Notes under the pieces: generated by a model
Database searches by the model: none
Told to the model about the DNA's origin: nothing
The model's input: only the letters and a program-made list of their open reading frames with translations
Shown: piece by piece, positions 1-7,866 of the stretch
Numbering within the stretch: position 1 is the first letter of the stretch
Layout of the letters: each line of letters starts with the position of its first letter
From: Kangiellaceae bacterium
GTDB taxonomy: Bacteria > Pseudomonadota > Gammaproteobacteria > Enterobacterales > Kangiellaceae
NCBI GenBank assembly: GCA_019090895.1
Contig: JAHRVB010000183.1
Coordinates: forward strand, 1 to 32,122
Reading direction: 5' to 3'
Length of the DNA: 32,122 nt
Translations under genes and position numbers: made by a program

Positions 1-209
1 GCAGTGCTTTCTTCTGAAGCTCCCATACCGGCTTTAAAGATTAAATAACCGATGAACATTTCAGCGTAAGCAGAATAGCGCCAAACAATATCTGGAAGCT
101 GAATACCAACAATATCAGTCCACAAATCAAATCCAGCAAAGCTTCCGATTAAATCGGTAAGACCAAAAACAACAAGAATCCCACCAACAACCATCAATGC
201 AACTTTCAT
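1..209 (-). CDS. small membrane protein, 3' end cut by window edge
   Basis: An open frame runs from an ATG at 207-209 to the left edge without a stop, giving 69 codons. The start is preceded at good spacing by AAGGA (reverse strand of 214-218). The product begins MKVALMVVGGILVVFGLTD, a hydrophobic segment with a Gly-rich core, followed by a short amphipathic stretch and a second hydrophobic segment (FIGYLIFKAGMG, around residues 52-63). It therefore looks like a small inner-membrane protein of two helices. I do not recognise a family. The frame still open at residue 69 ends in a polar Glu-Glu-Ser-Thr stretch, so the true C-terminus may be close. No neighbour on the same strand helps assign a role. 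Confidence 0.6.
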   Translation of the reverse strand, partial: MKVALMVVGGILVVFGLTDLIGSFAGFDLWTDIVGIQLPDIVWRYSAYAEMFIGYLIFKAGMGASEEST

Positions 210-404
210 AATATTATCCTTATATTTAGTTTGTTTATTTTAGTTTTTTTTAAATGCCATAAAAAAGTATGTTTTATATCTAACCATAGAGAACGATTAG
301 AATGAAGTACTCCTTGTTTCGGCCCTAAGCTCAAATTACTTCGAAGCTAGTGCCTTCAAGCATTACATTTTTTTCGTTCTTTGTCTAATCGCGTCCTACT
401 GACA

Positions 405-447
405 GAAAATAAAAAAGGCAGTTCGTCTGTTACCAAAGGAGTGCCTT
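405..447 (-). terminator. probable rho-independent terminator for the minus strand
   Basis: AAGGCA (415-420) and TGCCTT (442-447) form a six-pair stem. Read on the minus strand the second arm runs into a T-rich tract (TTTTTTATTTTC, reverse of 405-416). It lies just downstream of the minus-strand remnant ending at 479, so it was probably the terminator of that gene. The loop is long (21 bases), which lowers confidence. Confidence 0.45.
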
Positions 448-478
448 ACTACGAGTAGTTTACAAACTCGCTTTAATA

Positions 479-649
479 TTACTCTTGAAAAATAACGTCA
501 TTCCAATAGTAAATTTTCTCGCTTGCAGTCGCTCCATCAACACCGAAATTGAAGAAGATTGAAGGTTTATTAACTACCCAATCAGGATGTAAATCTAGAT
601 TTAAAGGCTCCACGCTGGCGAATTGATTAGGCCAATAGTCGAAATTTTT
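479..649 (-). pseudogene. C-terminal remnant of a carbohydrate-binding-module-like protein
   Basis: A minus-strand frame of about 56 codons with no start codon ends at a TAA (479-481). Its translation contains PSIFFNFGVDGATASEKIYY followed by WNDVIFQE. That pattern (IFFNFG-DGA-aromatic-W/F-D-V) is typical of the last beta-strands of galactose-binding-like or carbohydrate-binding modules at the C-termini of secreted glycoside hydrolases. The frame closes at a TGA just upstream (about position 656), and the rest of such a protein is absent. A minus-strand terminator follows at 405-447. I infer a decayed gene or the tail left after a deletion. The family assignment rests on memory of the motif. 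Confidence 0.4.
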
Positions 650-767
650 GGCGAATCACTTCAGGCACTCTCATTAGTACCGGTTCCTCGACTCGCCCTT
701 GATAACATGCTGTTTGAGGTGGAGGCTGTCGTGCTTTTGGATTGAAATCTTTGCGAAAGAAGAACCA
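627..767 (-). pseudogene. unidentified coding remnant
   Basis: A minus-strand frame of about 46 codons is bounded by stops and has no start codon. It contains a protein-like stretch, KARQPPPQTACYQG then VEEPVLMRVPEVIRQKF, ending in LLA and a TAA at 627-629. Composition and continuity look coding, yet it overlaps the 479-649 remnant in another frame by about 20 bases, so the two cannot be one intact gene. I do not recognise the family. It could be a scrap of a transposase or another mobile-element protein, or a chance open frame. Confidence 0.25.
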
Positions 768-798
768 TCATTAATTTTGAACAAAAGGAGCACTCCAC

Positions 799-1341
799 TT
801 AGTGGTGATCGTGCCCTATATTAACGGGTCGCGGTTTATGATTAGGTAACACTAAACCCTTTTGTTCGAGGTTGATAAGAATAGAATCGACAATCGGTTT
901 ATCATTCACGGTCCAGTTTTCATGTTGGTGACTGTTTAAGGAGATGGTAATTTGGTTAACCCCTTTTTTTAACCAACCGTTAGAAATGTGGATATCAGAT
1001 CCATACAGACGCTGACGCTTAATCCCATTAACAAACACATGAGCATGGCCTTGCAAGTTTTCAGTTTTTTTCTCATCCTCCTCTTTCAGCTCATTCCCGT
1101 CAAACTCAGCGGCATCAAAAGACTGGATAAAATTGGGCGCATTCAACCAATAATTCTTAACTGAAATATGAACATTAACGCCGCTAACTTGATCTCGATA
1201 CACACTCAATTCAATTTGTGGTGCCGGGCTATTACCAATATCGCGAGAGTTGTGTTGATGTAGCTCGCCACAAAATGCTTTTGACCCCACAATAACTAAG
1301 ACTACACAAACAGTAAAAAACGATCGAACCAACCAAATCAT
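799..1341 (-). CDS. secreted His-rich protein divergent from the iron operon
   Basis: The 180-residue product starts at an ATG (1339-1341) preceded by GAGGGAG nine bases upstream. Residues 1-24 form a signal peptide ending FCG, so the protein is probably periplasmic. The mature part is a predicted beta-rich domain with many His residues, including an HQHNS near the N-terminus, GHAHVFVNG in the middle, NSHQHENW near 138, and a C-terminal HDHH. Such clusters suggest metal binding. It is transcribed away from the ferric-uptake operon, and two Fur-box-like sites sit in the shared upstream region, so iron-responsive expression is a reasonable inference. I do not recognise a named family. A role in handling iron or copper in the periplasm is a hypothesis only. 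Confidence 0.7.
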   Translation of the reverse strand: MIWLVRSFFTVCVVLVIVGSKAFCGELHQHNSRDIGNSPAPQIELSVYRDQVSGVNVHISVKNYWLNAPNFIQSFDAAEFDGNELKEEDEKKTENLQGHAHVFVNGIKRQRLYGSDIHISNGWLKKGVNQITISLNSHQHENWTVNDKPIVDSILINLEQKGLVLPNHKPRPVNIGHDHH

Positions 1342-1496
1342 TGCCTAATCTCCCTCTAACCGCCATTCTGTGGTGGGTTATAGTTATCTATACTACGACT
1401 CGCGACCGAATTATCGACAAGCTCGCCCCCATGACTCATTCGCCGATGATGGGGAATAAAAACGCCAGTTTAGCATCAATCACCCAAACGAAAATA

Positions 1497-1511
1497 TGTT
1501 CATTATTATCA
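1497..1511. promoter_or_regulatory. second Fur-box-like site
   Basis: TGTTCATTATTATCA matches the Fur 7-1-7 consensus TGATAATNATTATCA at 12 of 14 informative positions. It lies 156 bases upstream of the minus-strand gene starting at 1341 and about 210 bases upstream of the iron operon. It could serve the minus-strand gene. The surrounding DNA is AT-rich, so a chance match is possible. Confidence 0.4.
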
Positions 1512-1660
1512 ATAAGCAGTTTCCATGTTGCTCTTTTCTCAAGCAATCAACACAGTTTAAAAACAAACAATCACTTATTCGAACAATTTGCAATGGAGTA
1601 TATTCATAACTTCTAACGATCTAACACACTAACTTGGGCTAGAATCCTTTACCTTCTAAC

Positions 1661-1679
1661 TGAGAATGAGTATCATTTG
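1661..1679 (+). promoter_or_regulatory. Fur box in front of the ferric-uptake operon
   Basis: TGAGAATGAGTATCA (1661-1675) matches the Fur 7-1-7 consensus TGATAATNATTATCA at 12 of 14 informative positions, and the following bases continue in TTTG. It lies 40-60 bases upstream of the first gene of the iron operon and overlaps a possible promoter (TTACCT at 1649-1654, 16-base spacer, TATCAT at 1671-1676). Fur bound there with ferrous iron would block transcription. This fits the ferric transporter downstream. Confidence 0.65.
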
Positions 1680-1718
1680 GAGCAACTTTATGATTCATTC
1701 TTTAAGGAAATATCTGTT

Positions 1719-2531
1719 ATGAACAAAATGGCCACGCAATTTAAATTATTGCTCAGTTTTTTAAGCTTATTCACGGTTTTCAGCTCCTCTTTCGTATCTG
1801 CGGGCGGCGAAGTGGGTGAACATGTGAATCACCTAAGTGATAACTTGGAAAAATACACCGGAGAAGTCAATTGGATCATCAAAAAAGTGGATGGCATTGT
1901 CACTCGGTATGAAAAGGATGGTGCAAAAGCGGCCCATTCAAAAGCAGTTGTAGACCATTGGGAAGCTGTCGACTTCCATGCTGCTATAGAGAGCAATTAT
2001 GTACCTGTGTATGCACAGATCTGGCAAGGACTCTACGGCGTGAAAGAAAGTATTGATAGCAACTCATCTATTGACGCAGTTAAAGCCGAACAAAGCAAAC
2101 TGGAACAAGTATTGTGGCAAGCTTTAGGAGCGGTTAAACTGGCAGCCCAATTTCAGGATCGTGGACTGTTACAAAAAGTAGCTCTGAGAGAAGGCGGACC
2201 AACGAATTCCCTAGAAACAGTCGATGAAATAAAGACTCGCTTAAATCGTGTTGTTGCTAAATTTGCCGAAAAACTGGTCAAAGAATCGGTTGATATCGTC
2301 CATGATACATACCTGACCCTATTTGAAGGAATTGAAGGTGACCTTATTTCCATGAACGCTAACTTAGTAGAAGATCTTGAAAAAGATTTTAATGTCACCC
2401 TTCCTGTCGCGTTAGCCAGTAAAAGCAGCGTTAAGCAGATTCAAGCAATCGTCAGTAGTATGGGTAAGAAATTAACCATTGCCAGAGACCTGCTGGCTAA
2501 GAAAGAAAAAAGTAAAAAGGACGTATTTTAA
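1719..2531 (+). CDS. secreted protein, first gene of the Fur-controlled iron operon
   Basis: The start chosen is the ATG at 1719, nine bases after TAAGGA; a longer in-frame TTG start at 1677 would fall inside the Fur box. The 270-residue product has a signal peptide (about 1-28, ending FVSA) and a mature, mostly alpha-helical domain. A striking stretch near residues 80-91 carries H80, E82, D85, H87 and E91, which could ligate iron. A basic Lys-rich tail ends the protein. The stop codon is two bases before the binding-protein gene, so the two are co-transcribed. I do not recognise a named family. From context it is likely a periplasmic accessory of ferric uptake, for example an iron-holding or reducing partner; that role is inferred. 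Confidence 0.75.
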   Translation: MNKMATQFKLLLSFLSLFTVFSSSFVSAGGEVGEHVNHLSDNLEKYTGEVNWIIKKVDGIVTRYEKDGAKAAHSKAVVDHWEAVDFHAAIESNYVPVYAQIWQGLYGVKESIDSNSSIDAVKAEQSKLEQVLWQALGAVKLAAQFQDRGLLQKVALREGGPTNSLETVDEIKTRLNRVVAKFAEKLVKESVDIVHDTYLTLFEGIEGDLISMNANLVEDLEKDFNVTLPVALASKSSVKQIQAIVSSMGKKLTIARDLLAKKEKSKKDVF

Positions 2532-2533
2532 TA

Positions 2534-3571
2534 ATGCAACGCAGAACATTTATCCAGAATTTAGCAGCCTACAGTGCCATAGGCGCCTGCCCTGCTCTGC
2601 TGTCTCCTAGTCTGGCAGCTTCTGTTTCGTCCGTTTCAGTTGAACAATTGCCAAAGCTTGAAGGTGAGTTGACCCTTTACTTGGGGCGTGGAGAAGGCGG
2701 GCTTTACGAAAATGTTCTCAATGCCATTAAAAAACGTAATCCGAATTTTGATTTAAAAATACGCCGCGGCCCAACCGCGGCTTTAGCTAATACGATTGTT
2801 GCAGAAGCAAAAGCCAATGTTCGCCGAGCAGAAGTTTTCTGGGCGGTAGATTCAGGTGCCATAGGTTTATTAACCGAAGCAGGACTAGCTCAACCGTTAC
2901 CGGCAGATTTAACTGGCCAACTTCAACCTGAATTTCAATTCTCTAATTGGGCACCTGTGACAGGCCGCATTCGAACACTAGCCTACAACACCGAACGGCT
3001 CTCTGCCGCACAAATACCCGATAGCATTATGGCACTGCCAGAAAGTGATTTATCAATTGCTTGGGCGCCAGCTTATGCTTCATTTCAATCGTTTGTCACC
3101 GCAATGAGAATATTATCTGGCGAGCAAAAAACCATTAAGTGGTTACAGGATATGAAGAAGCGTTCCAAACGATATGCCGGTGAACTTGGCGTGGTGCTCG
3201 CTGCTGAACGTGGTGAAGTCGATGTTGGTTTAGCCAACCATTATTACACCCTTCGTCTAAAATCTGGAAAACCAGATGCGACAGTCGATCTTGCTTTTAC
3301 CAAAAATGATGCCGGATGTTTAGTTAATGCTTCAGGGATTGTTGCCCTCACTAAAAATGACACAGCAATCAATTTCATCCGTTATTTACTCACCACCGAG
3401 GTTCAATCCTATCTCGCGAGTGAAGCTTATGAAATACCACTCATCGGCAATCTCTCTCCACCAAAAGGGTTACCAAGTTTAGGAACTATTTCTCCACCAA
3501 AAGTCGATCTCACTCGACTAGCAAATCTACGACCTACCCTGGATATGATGCGAAAAGCCGGCGTGCTATGA
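2534..3571 (+). CDS. ferric iron ABC transporter, periplasmic binding protein (FbpA/FutA-like)
   Basis: The 345-residue product is a family 1 extracellular solute-binding protein. The N-terminus QRRTFIQ, followed by a hydrophobic segment ending SLAA (about residue 29), is a twin-arginine signal, so it is probably exported folded, as FutA-type proteins are. The mature part begins LEGELTLYLGRGEGG, a typical first strand. An adjacent Tyr pair at 237-238 (ANHYYTLRLKSG) matches the Tyr-Tyr pair that coordinates ferric iron in FbpA. The gene sits two bases after the preceding iron-operon gene and overlaps the permease start by four bases. This makes it the ferric-specific receptor of the transporter. 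Other substrates are less likely given the Tyr pair and the Fur box. AAGGA lies about 13 bases before the ATG. Confidence 0.88.
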   Translation: MQRRTFIQNLAAYSAIGACPALLSPSLAASVSSVSVEQLPKLEGELTLYLGRGEGGLYENVLNAIKKRNPNFDLKIRRGPTAALANTIVAEAKANVRRAEVFWAVDSGAIGLLTEAGLAQPLPADLTGQLQPEFQFSNWAPVTGRIRTLAYNTERLSAAQIPDSIMALPESDLSIAWAPAYASFQSFVTAMRILSGEQKTIKWLQDMKKRSKRYAGELGVVLAAERGEVDVGLANHYYTLRLKSGKPDATVDLAFTKNDAGCLVNASGIVALTKNDTAINFIRYLLTTEVQSYLASEAYEIPLIGNLSPPKGLPSLGTISPPKVDLTRLANLRPTLDMMRKAGVL

Positions 3572-5088
3572 AGCGCTGGCCAATTTCTTACCCTTTTGCG
3601 TTAATTATTGCGTTAATTGCTCTGTTACCTGTCGGGGTTTTGTTTGTACTGGCATCGGACAGTTTGCAATTTTTTGACCCCCACAACTTAAACGTTCTTT
3701 ACAACACACTCTTACTCATGGGCTTTACTATTTTAGGTGCCGTTATTATCGGAGTTCCACTGGCCTTTCTAACGACCTATGTTCAGTTACCGTGGCAGCG
3801 ACTTTGGTTAATCTTATTTGCCGCACCTTTGGCTATGCCGAGTTATCTGGGAGCCTTTACTTTCTACGCTGCATTTGGTCCCGGTGGTGAAATTCATAAC
3901 TTGCTCGGCCTACCAACACCCTCAATTAGTGGATTAGCAGGTGCATCAATCATTATGTCCTTATATACCTACCCCTTTGTTATGCTCACCACGCGCGCCG
4001 CGCTAACGAGCCTCGACGCAAGCCAAGTCTACGCTGCACGTACCTTAGGGATGTCATTAATGATGAGTTTGTGGCGAGTGGTACTGCCGCGCATACTTAA
4101 TGGAATAGCGGCTGGCACTCTCCTCGCAGCTATGTATGCTTTGTCAGATTTTGGAACCCCGGCGATTATGGGGCTTGATACATTCACCCGAGTAATTTAC
4201 GTTGAATATAATTCCTTCGGCTTAGCTCAGGCCGCTATGTTATCTTTACAACTTTTAGTCATTGTCGGACTAGTATTATTTTTAGAGTCACGAATAAAAG
4301 GTACCCAAGAAAAACCAAGTCAGCAATTATCTTTTTTCCCAAATAGAAAGCAATTATTAGGAATGCTGGTGACGACTACTCCCATTGTAATTCTGTCCAT
4401 TTTACTCCCCCTTTCAATCTTCTTTTTATGGTTGTGGAGAGACGGTATCGGTAACTTCGAGTTGGTTATCGCATGGAACTCGGCCCACGCTTCGATACTG
4501 GCAGCAATCGTTGCAGTAGTTTTAGCTTTACCGCTCGCTTATGCAGCAATCGGTGGTAAATTTGGCCGGCTGCTGGAGCGAGTCGCTTACATGGGGTTTG
4601 GTGTCCCAGGTATCGTTATGGGGACGGCTTTGGTTTACGTAGGGCTTCAACTGCCATTTTTGTATCAAACGCTTGGACTATTAGTGTTGGCCTATGTGCT
4701 GCGATTTCTTCCATTAGCGGTTGGCACTATTCGTTCAACGTCAGAAAGCTTAGATGGAAGCATGCTCAACGCAGCGCGAGTGCTCGGCGCTAGTCCACAG
4801 GAAGCGTTTCGGCGAATTACCCTGCCCTTGTCGATGCGTGGCATTATTGCCGGTGCGGCATTAGTCTTCCTTGAGTCAATGCGCGAATTACCAGCAACTT
4901 TATTGCTCGGCCCCACGGGCTTTGAAACATTAGCGACCTATTTATGGCGAGTTTATGAAGCAGGCTATTTTGGTCGAGCCGCTATTCCAGGTTTGTTGCT
5001 GATATTAATATCTGGGCTTGCCTTAGCACTAATGTTTTCTGGTGAGACCGGCAACAAAAATAAACTAACAAAGGAACCAGCAAAGTAA
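3568..5088 (+). CDS. ferric iron ABC transporter, fused permease (FbpB-like)
   Basis: The 506-residue product contains two binding-protein-dependent transport permease domains in one chain, as in FbpB/SfuB. Each half has about six transmembrane helices and an EAA loop. The first loop is near residue 160 (DASQVYAARTLGMSL, then RVVLPRI). The second is near residue 400 (SMLNAARVLGASPQEAFRRI, then TLPL). These loops contact the ATPase. The ATG at 3568 overlaps the binding-protein stop in an ATGA, pointing to translational coupling, and the stop overlaps the ATPase start by one base. It forms the inner-membrane channel for ferric iron. Length is usual for the fused class. Confidence 0.9.
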   Translation: MKRWPISYPFALIIALIALLPVGVLFVLASDSLQFFDPHNLNVLYNTLLLMGFTILGAVIIGVPLAFLTTYVQLPWQRLWLILFAAPLAMPSYLGAFTFYAAFGPGGEIHNLLGLPTPSISGLAGASIIMSLYTYPFVMLTTRAALTSLDASQVYAARTLGMSLMMSLWRVVLPRILNGIAAGTLLAAMYALSDFGTPAIMGLDTFTRVIYVEYNSFGLAQAAMLSLQLLVIVGLVLFLESRIKGTQEKPSQQLSFFPNRKQLLGMLVTTTPIVILSILLPLSIFFLWLWRDGIGNFELVIAWNSAHASILAAIVAVVLALPLAYAAIGGKFGRLLERVAYMGFGVPGIVMGTALVYVGLQLPFLYQTLGLLVLAYVLRFLPLAVGTIRSTSESLDGSMLNAARVLGASPQEAFRRITLPLSMRGIIAGAALVFLESMRELPATLLLGPTGFETLATYLWRVYEAGYFGRAAIPGLLLILISGLALALMFSGETGNKNKLTKEPAK

Positions 5089-6104
5089 TGCTGACTATTA
5101 GCAACCTAACAATCAAATACGGTCAAACGTCTGTTGTTGAAAACTTAAATCTCACTCTCGGTGATAACGAAATCTTGATGTTAGTTGGTCCAACCGGTTG
5201 TGGTAAAACGAGCATATTGCGAGCGTTGGCTGGATTAGTTCCTATTGCTAATGGGTCAATACAATTAGGGTCTTGGACGGCGACGCCGGCTAAAAATATT
5301 CCCCCCGAGAAAAGAAACCTGGGTATGGTTTTCCAAGATTTCGCATTGTTTCCACATTTGACCGTTGAACAAAATGTAAACTTTCGTTTAACAGAGCCAG
5401 CGCAAGCCGATCACTGGATTGATATTCTGGGGCTAGAAGCATTTCGTGATGCTAAACCGGACCGCTTATCTGGTGGTCAAAAACAACGTGTTGCTCTGGC
5501 GAGAACTTTGGCTCATCAGCCAAAATTCATTTTACTTGATGAACCTCTATCTAATTTAGATGCGGCACTAAAAGATGAACTTCGGTGGGAAATTCGGCAA
5601 GCATTAAAGAGTGCTGGCGTTCCTGCAGTTTGGGTCACCCATGATCAAGATGAAGCCTTATCCATCGGCGATGTAGTCGGTGTATTAAAAGAAGGTAAAC
5701 TTGAGCAACTCGCTAGTCCAAAAACATGTTATAGCCAGCCAGCGAATCGCTTTGTAGCTCGTTTCCTCGGCGAGTCCAGCTTTCTATCAGCGACAAAACA
5801 TCCTCAAAGCAACAATGTAATCACGATACTCGGTGAGACGCCGACTTTTGCTAACGAGCAATTAAATGAAGAAGTCGACTTGTTAATTCGTCCTGATGAT
5901 CTCATCATTGAAACTGACAAATCAGGAAATGGAGAAGTAGTTTGGGCTCGTTATGAAGGCAGTTCACGTCTCTATGCCGTTAAACTTGATGATAGTGTTA
6001 TCGTTAAAGCTCGCAGTCCCCACGAAAATCAAATAGAGCCAGGTGTACGCGTGAAACTAGCCATAAATACCCATCACCCGCTGGCCGCTTTTAATCGAAG
6101 TTAA
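5088..6104 (+). CDS. ferric iron ABC transporter, ATP-binding subunit (FbpC-like)
   Basis: The 338-residue ATPase shows all the ABC motifs: Walker A GPTGCGKT (34-41), a Q-loop in VFQDFALFPH (81-90), the signature LSGGQKQR (127-134), Walker B FILLDEP (147-153) and the switch His185 in VWVTHDQDEA. Residues from about 240 on form the C-terminal regulatory region of the CysA/FbpC/PotA group, with a TOBE-like beta segment (LLIRPDDL and onward). It powers the permease immediately upstream, whose stop codon overlaps this start (TAATG). It ends the operon: the next gene is convergent. Specificity for iron comes from context. Confidence 0.9.
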   Translation: MLTISNLTIKYGQTSVVENLNLTLGDNEILMLVGPTGCGKTSILRALAGLVPIANGSIQLGSWTATPAKNIPPEKRNLGMVFQDFALFPHLTVEQNVNFRLTEPAQADHWIDILGLEAFRDAKPDRLSGGQKQRVALARTLAHQPKFILLDEPLSNLDAALKDELRWEIRQALKSAGVPAVWVTHDQDEALSIGDVVGVLKEGKLEQLASPKTCYSQPANRFVARFLGESSFLSATKHPQSNNVITILGETPTFANEQLNEEVDLLIRPDDLIIETDKSGNGEVVWARYEGSSRLYAVKLDDSVIVKARSPHENQIEPGVRVKLAINTHHPLAAFNRS

Positions 6105-6112
6105 GGGATAGA

Positions 6113-6140
6113 GTTAAACCTGCTACTCAGCAGGCTTAAC
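6113..6140. terminator. symmetrical hairpin between convergent genes
   Basis: GTTAA-a-CCTGCT, loop ACTC, AGCAGG-c-TTAAC gives an 11-pair stem with one mismatch. It starts nine bases after the iron ATPase stop and overlaps the last codons of the convergent methyltransferase gene. There is no U-run on either side, so it may act as a weak bidirectional terminator or as a 3' end protector. Confidence 0.4.
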
Positions 6141-7001
6141 AAATTTAAGGGTCATTCGGTCACTCTCTCCAATCGAAGTGTACTTTTCTTTGTCTTTGTC
6201 GCCCATCCGATAACTCGGTGGTAGAGACCAAACACCGCCATCATGGTTTTTGGTGTCTTTGGCATTAGCGTTAATTTCACTTTCACCCACAAACTTAAAC
6301 CCTACTTTCTCAGCCATTGCTTTAACATTAGCCATTTTTAAATAGCCTAATTTACCACTAACATCTTTTGGAGCTTCATTGCCTGCTCTGTGTTGAACGA
6401 GCCCAAAGGTGCCTCCCAGTTTAAGAGCGTCGAATATAGATTGATAAACTTTATCCGCATACCCACGACCAGCCCAATTGTGAGTATTACGAAATGAAAC
6501 AATCATGTCCGCAGAATTTGGTTTTGCAAAATCAAGTTTCTCTGGCGCTTGCATTACTGTTAACTCAACCTTACTGTAATGTTGTGGATCCGCTGACAAT
6601 TTATTCGCCAGCTTCTTGGCATTGGTACTAAAATATTTAACGCTTGATTCAGCATCGTAGCCAGCCGCAATATAATGACCTTTATCTTTCAAATAAGGCG
6701 CGAGAATTTCAGTATACCAACCGCCACCTGGAGAGATTTCGACGACCGTCATCTCAGGTTTAATACCAAAGAATTTAAGCGTCTCCACCGGGTGACGAAA
6801 TTTATTTCGCTTAATGTGATTTTCGCTTCGGTGCTTTCCTTCACTGAGCTGTTCCAATGATTCTGCCATTGAAACAGACTCTAGTTCTTGAATTGAACTT
6901 TGTGTTTTGTCCGATTCTTTTTTTGCAGAAATTTCTTGCGCCTGCGATACTTGCGATAAAATGGCGGTACAGAATAACAGTTTTAACAGGTTATTTTTCA
7001 C
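6123..7001 (-). CDS. secreted class I SAM-dependent methyltransferase-like protein
   Basis: The 292-residue product starts at a GTG (6999-7001), with AAGGAAG six bases upstream supporting this start. Residues 1-21 form a signal peptide (hydrophobic core, ending SQAQ), which is unusual for a methyltransferase and places it in the periplasm. The Rossmann motif I, TVVEISPGGGWYTEIL, lies at 85-100. It is followed by an acidic strand (AAGYDAES) and a motif IV-like ADMIVSFRNTHNW. The family is the predicted methyltransferase group COG4798, seen in many Gram-negatives, whose substrate is unknown. SAM is not normally available in the periplasm, so either the leader is retained as an anchor or the fold has another job. 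It is convergent with the iron operon, with no evident link to it. Confidence 0.75.
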   Translation of the reverse strand: MKNNLLKLLFCTAILSQVSQAQEISAKKESDKTQSSIQELESVSMAESLEQLSEGKHRSENHIKRNKFRHPVETLKFFGIKPEMTVVEISPGGGWYTEILAPYLKDKGHYIAAGYDAESSVKYFSTNAKKLANKLSADPQHYSKVELTVMQAPEKLDFAKPNSADMIVSFRNTHNWAGRGYADKVYQSIFDALKLGGTFGLVQHRAGNEAPKDVSGKLGYLKMANVKAMAEKVGFKFVGESEINANAKDTKNHDGGVWSLPPSYRMGDKDKEKYTSIGESDRMTLKFVKPAE

Positions 7002-7042
7002 GTTAGCTTCCTTTTAATTAGTGTTAAATCCACAACTATCGA

Positions 7043-7672
7043 TTAATTGGACTTCTTTACATAACTAGCAATAATAACAATTCGGGTTCCGTTGACTCGA
7101 CCTTCGATATGCTCAGGGTTACTTGATAAAGAAATATTCCTTACTGCGGTTCCACGTTTTGCAGTAAAGTTGGCCCCTTTAACCACCAAATCTTTAACCA
7201 GTGTAACTGAATCGCCCGCTTGCAAAGTGGCACCATTGCTATCCAGAGTCAATTCATCTGATTCGACGCCTTCCCCGGCGGCTTTTGCCCACTCTAATAG
7301 GGCGTCGTCCAAATATAACATATCAAGCATATCCTGCGCCCAGTTTTCAGTTTTGAGTCGGTTGAGCATACGCCAAGCCATTACTTGCACTACAGGGATT
7401 TGACTCCACATACTGTCATTTAAACAACGCCAATGGTGGGTGGTATCTAACTCTTGAGTTCCTTCAACCTGTAACTGACACACCTGACAAAGCAATACGG
7501 ACTTATCAGAATTCGCTCCATCAACCGGCGGCACATCATAGACAGAAAGGTCTTTTTCTGAACTGCACAGTTCACATTGATTATTACTTCTTGCTAGTAA
7601 AGTAGCTTCGACACTCATCTCGTCATCTCTTTTAATTAGAAGGCTTGTAGCCCAGTCACACAATTTTTTCAT
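7043..7672 (-). CDS. PhnA/YjdM-domain protein
   Basis: The 209-residue product starts at an ATG (7670-7672) with TAAGG five bases upstream. An alternative start at 7618 (MSVEATLLARS) lacks a good ribosome site but matches the usual start of the family. It carries an N-terminal zinc-ribbon with Cys33, Cys36, Cys62 and Cys65 (NQCELC and LCQVC). The C-terminal domain (about 140-209, SNGATLQAGDSVTLVKDL onward, then VKGANFTAKRGT) is the PhnA SH3-like domain. Despite the old name, the family has no proven role in phosphonate breakdown. The protein is longer than E. coli YjdM (about 111 residues) because of an inserted helical segment, a known long variant. It appears to be a single gene. Confidence 0.8.
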   Translation of the reverse strand: MKKLCDWATSLLIKRDDEMSVEATLLARSNNQCELCSSEKDLSVYDVPPVDGANSDKSVLLCQVCQLQVEGTQELDTTHHWRCLNDSMWSQIPVVQVMAWRMLNRLKTENWAQDMLDMLYLDDALLEWAKAAGEGVESDELTLDSNGATLQAGDSVTLVKDLVVKGANFTAKRGTAVRNISLSSNPEHIEGRVNGTRIVIIASYVKKSN

Positions 7673-7739
7673 TATACCTTATTTGCCCCAAAATACCGAT
7701 GCTCAGCCACTTAGTTGAACAAACAATAGTTGACTTGAA

Positions 7740-7768
7740 TTGGTATTCAACAAGGAATTCGATATGAT
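7740..7768 (+). promoter_or_regulatory. possible sigma-70 promoter for the DUF523 gene
   Basis: TTGGTA (7740-7745), a 17-base spacer and TATGAT (7763-7768) lie about 100 bases before the ATG at 7867. The spacing is ideal, the -35 is moderate and the -10 is good. It is predicted by eye only. Confidence 0.35.
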
Positions 7769-7866
7769 GTGTTTATGCTACTGACTATGTAACTGCCTGT
7801 GCCGTGTTCAACGTCAGAATTCAAGCTTAGGTCACTGCATCAAGATATTATCGTGAGCAAAGTACC

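Noticed and set aside
1341..1616. A 91-codon plus-strand frame in the iron-operon upstream region
   Set aside because: It starts at a TTG that overlaps the start of the minus-strand gene, has no ribosome site and no protein-like pattern, and spans a Fur-like site.
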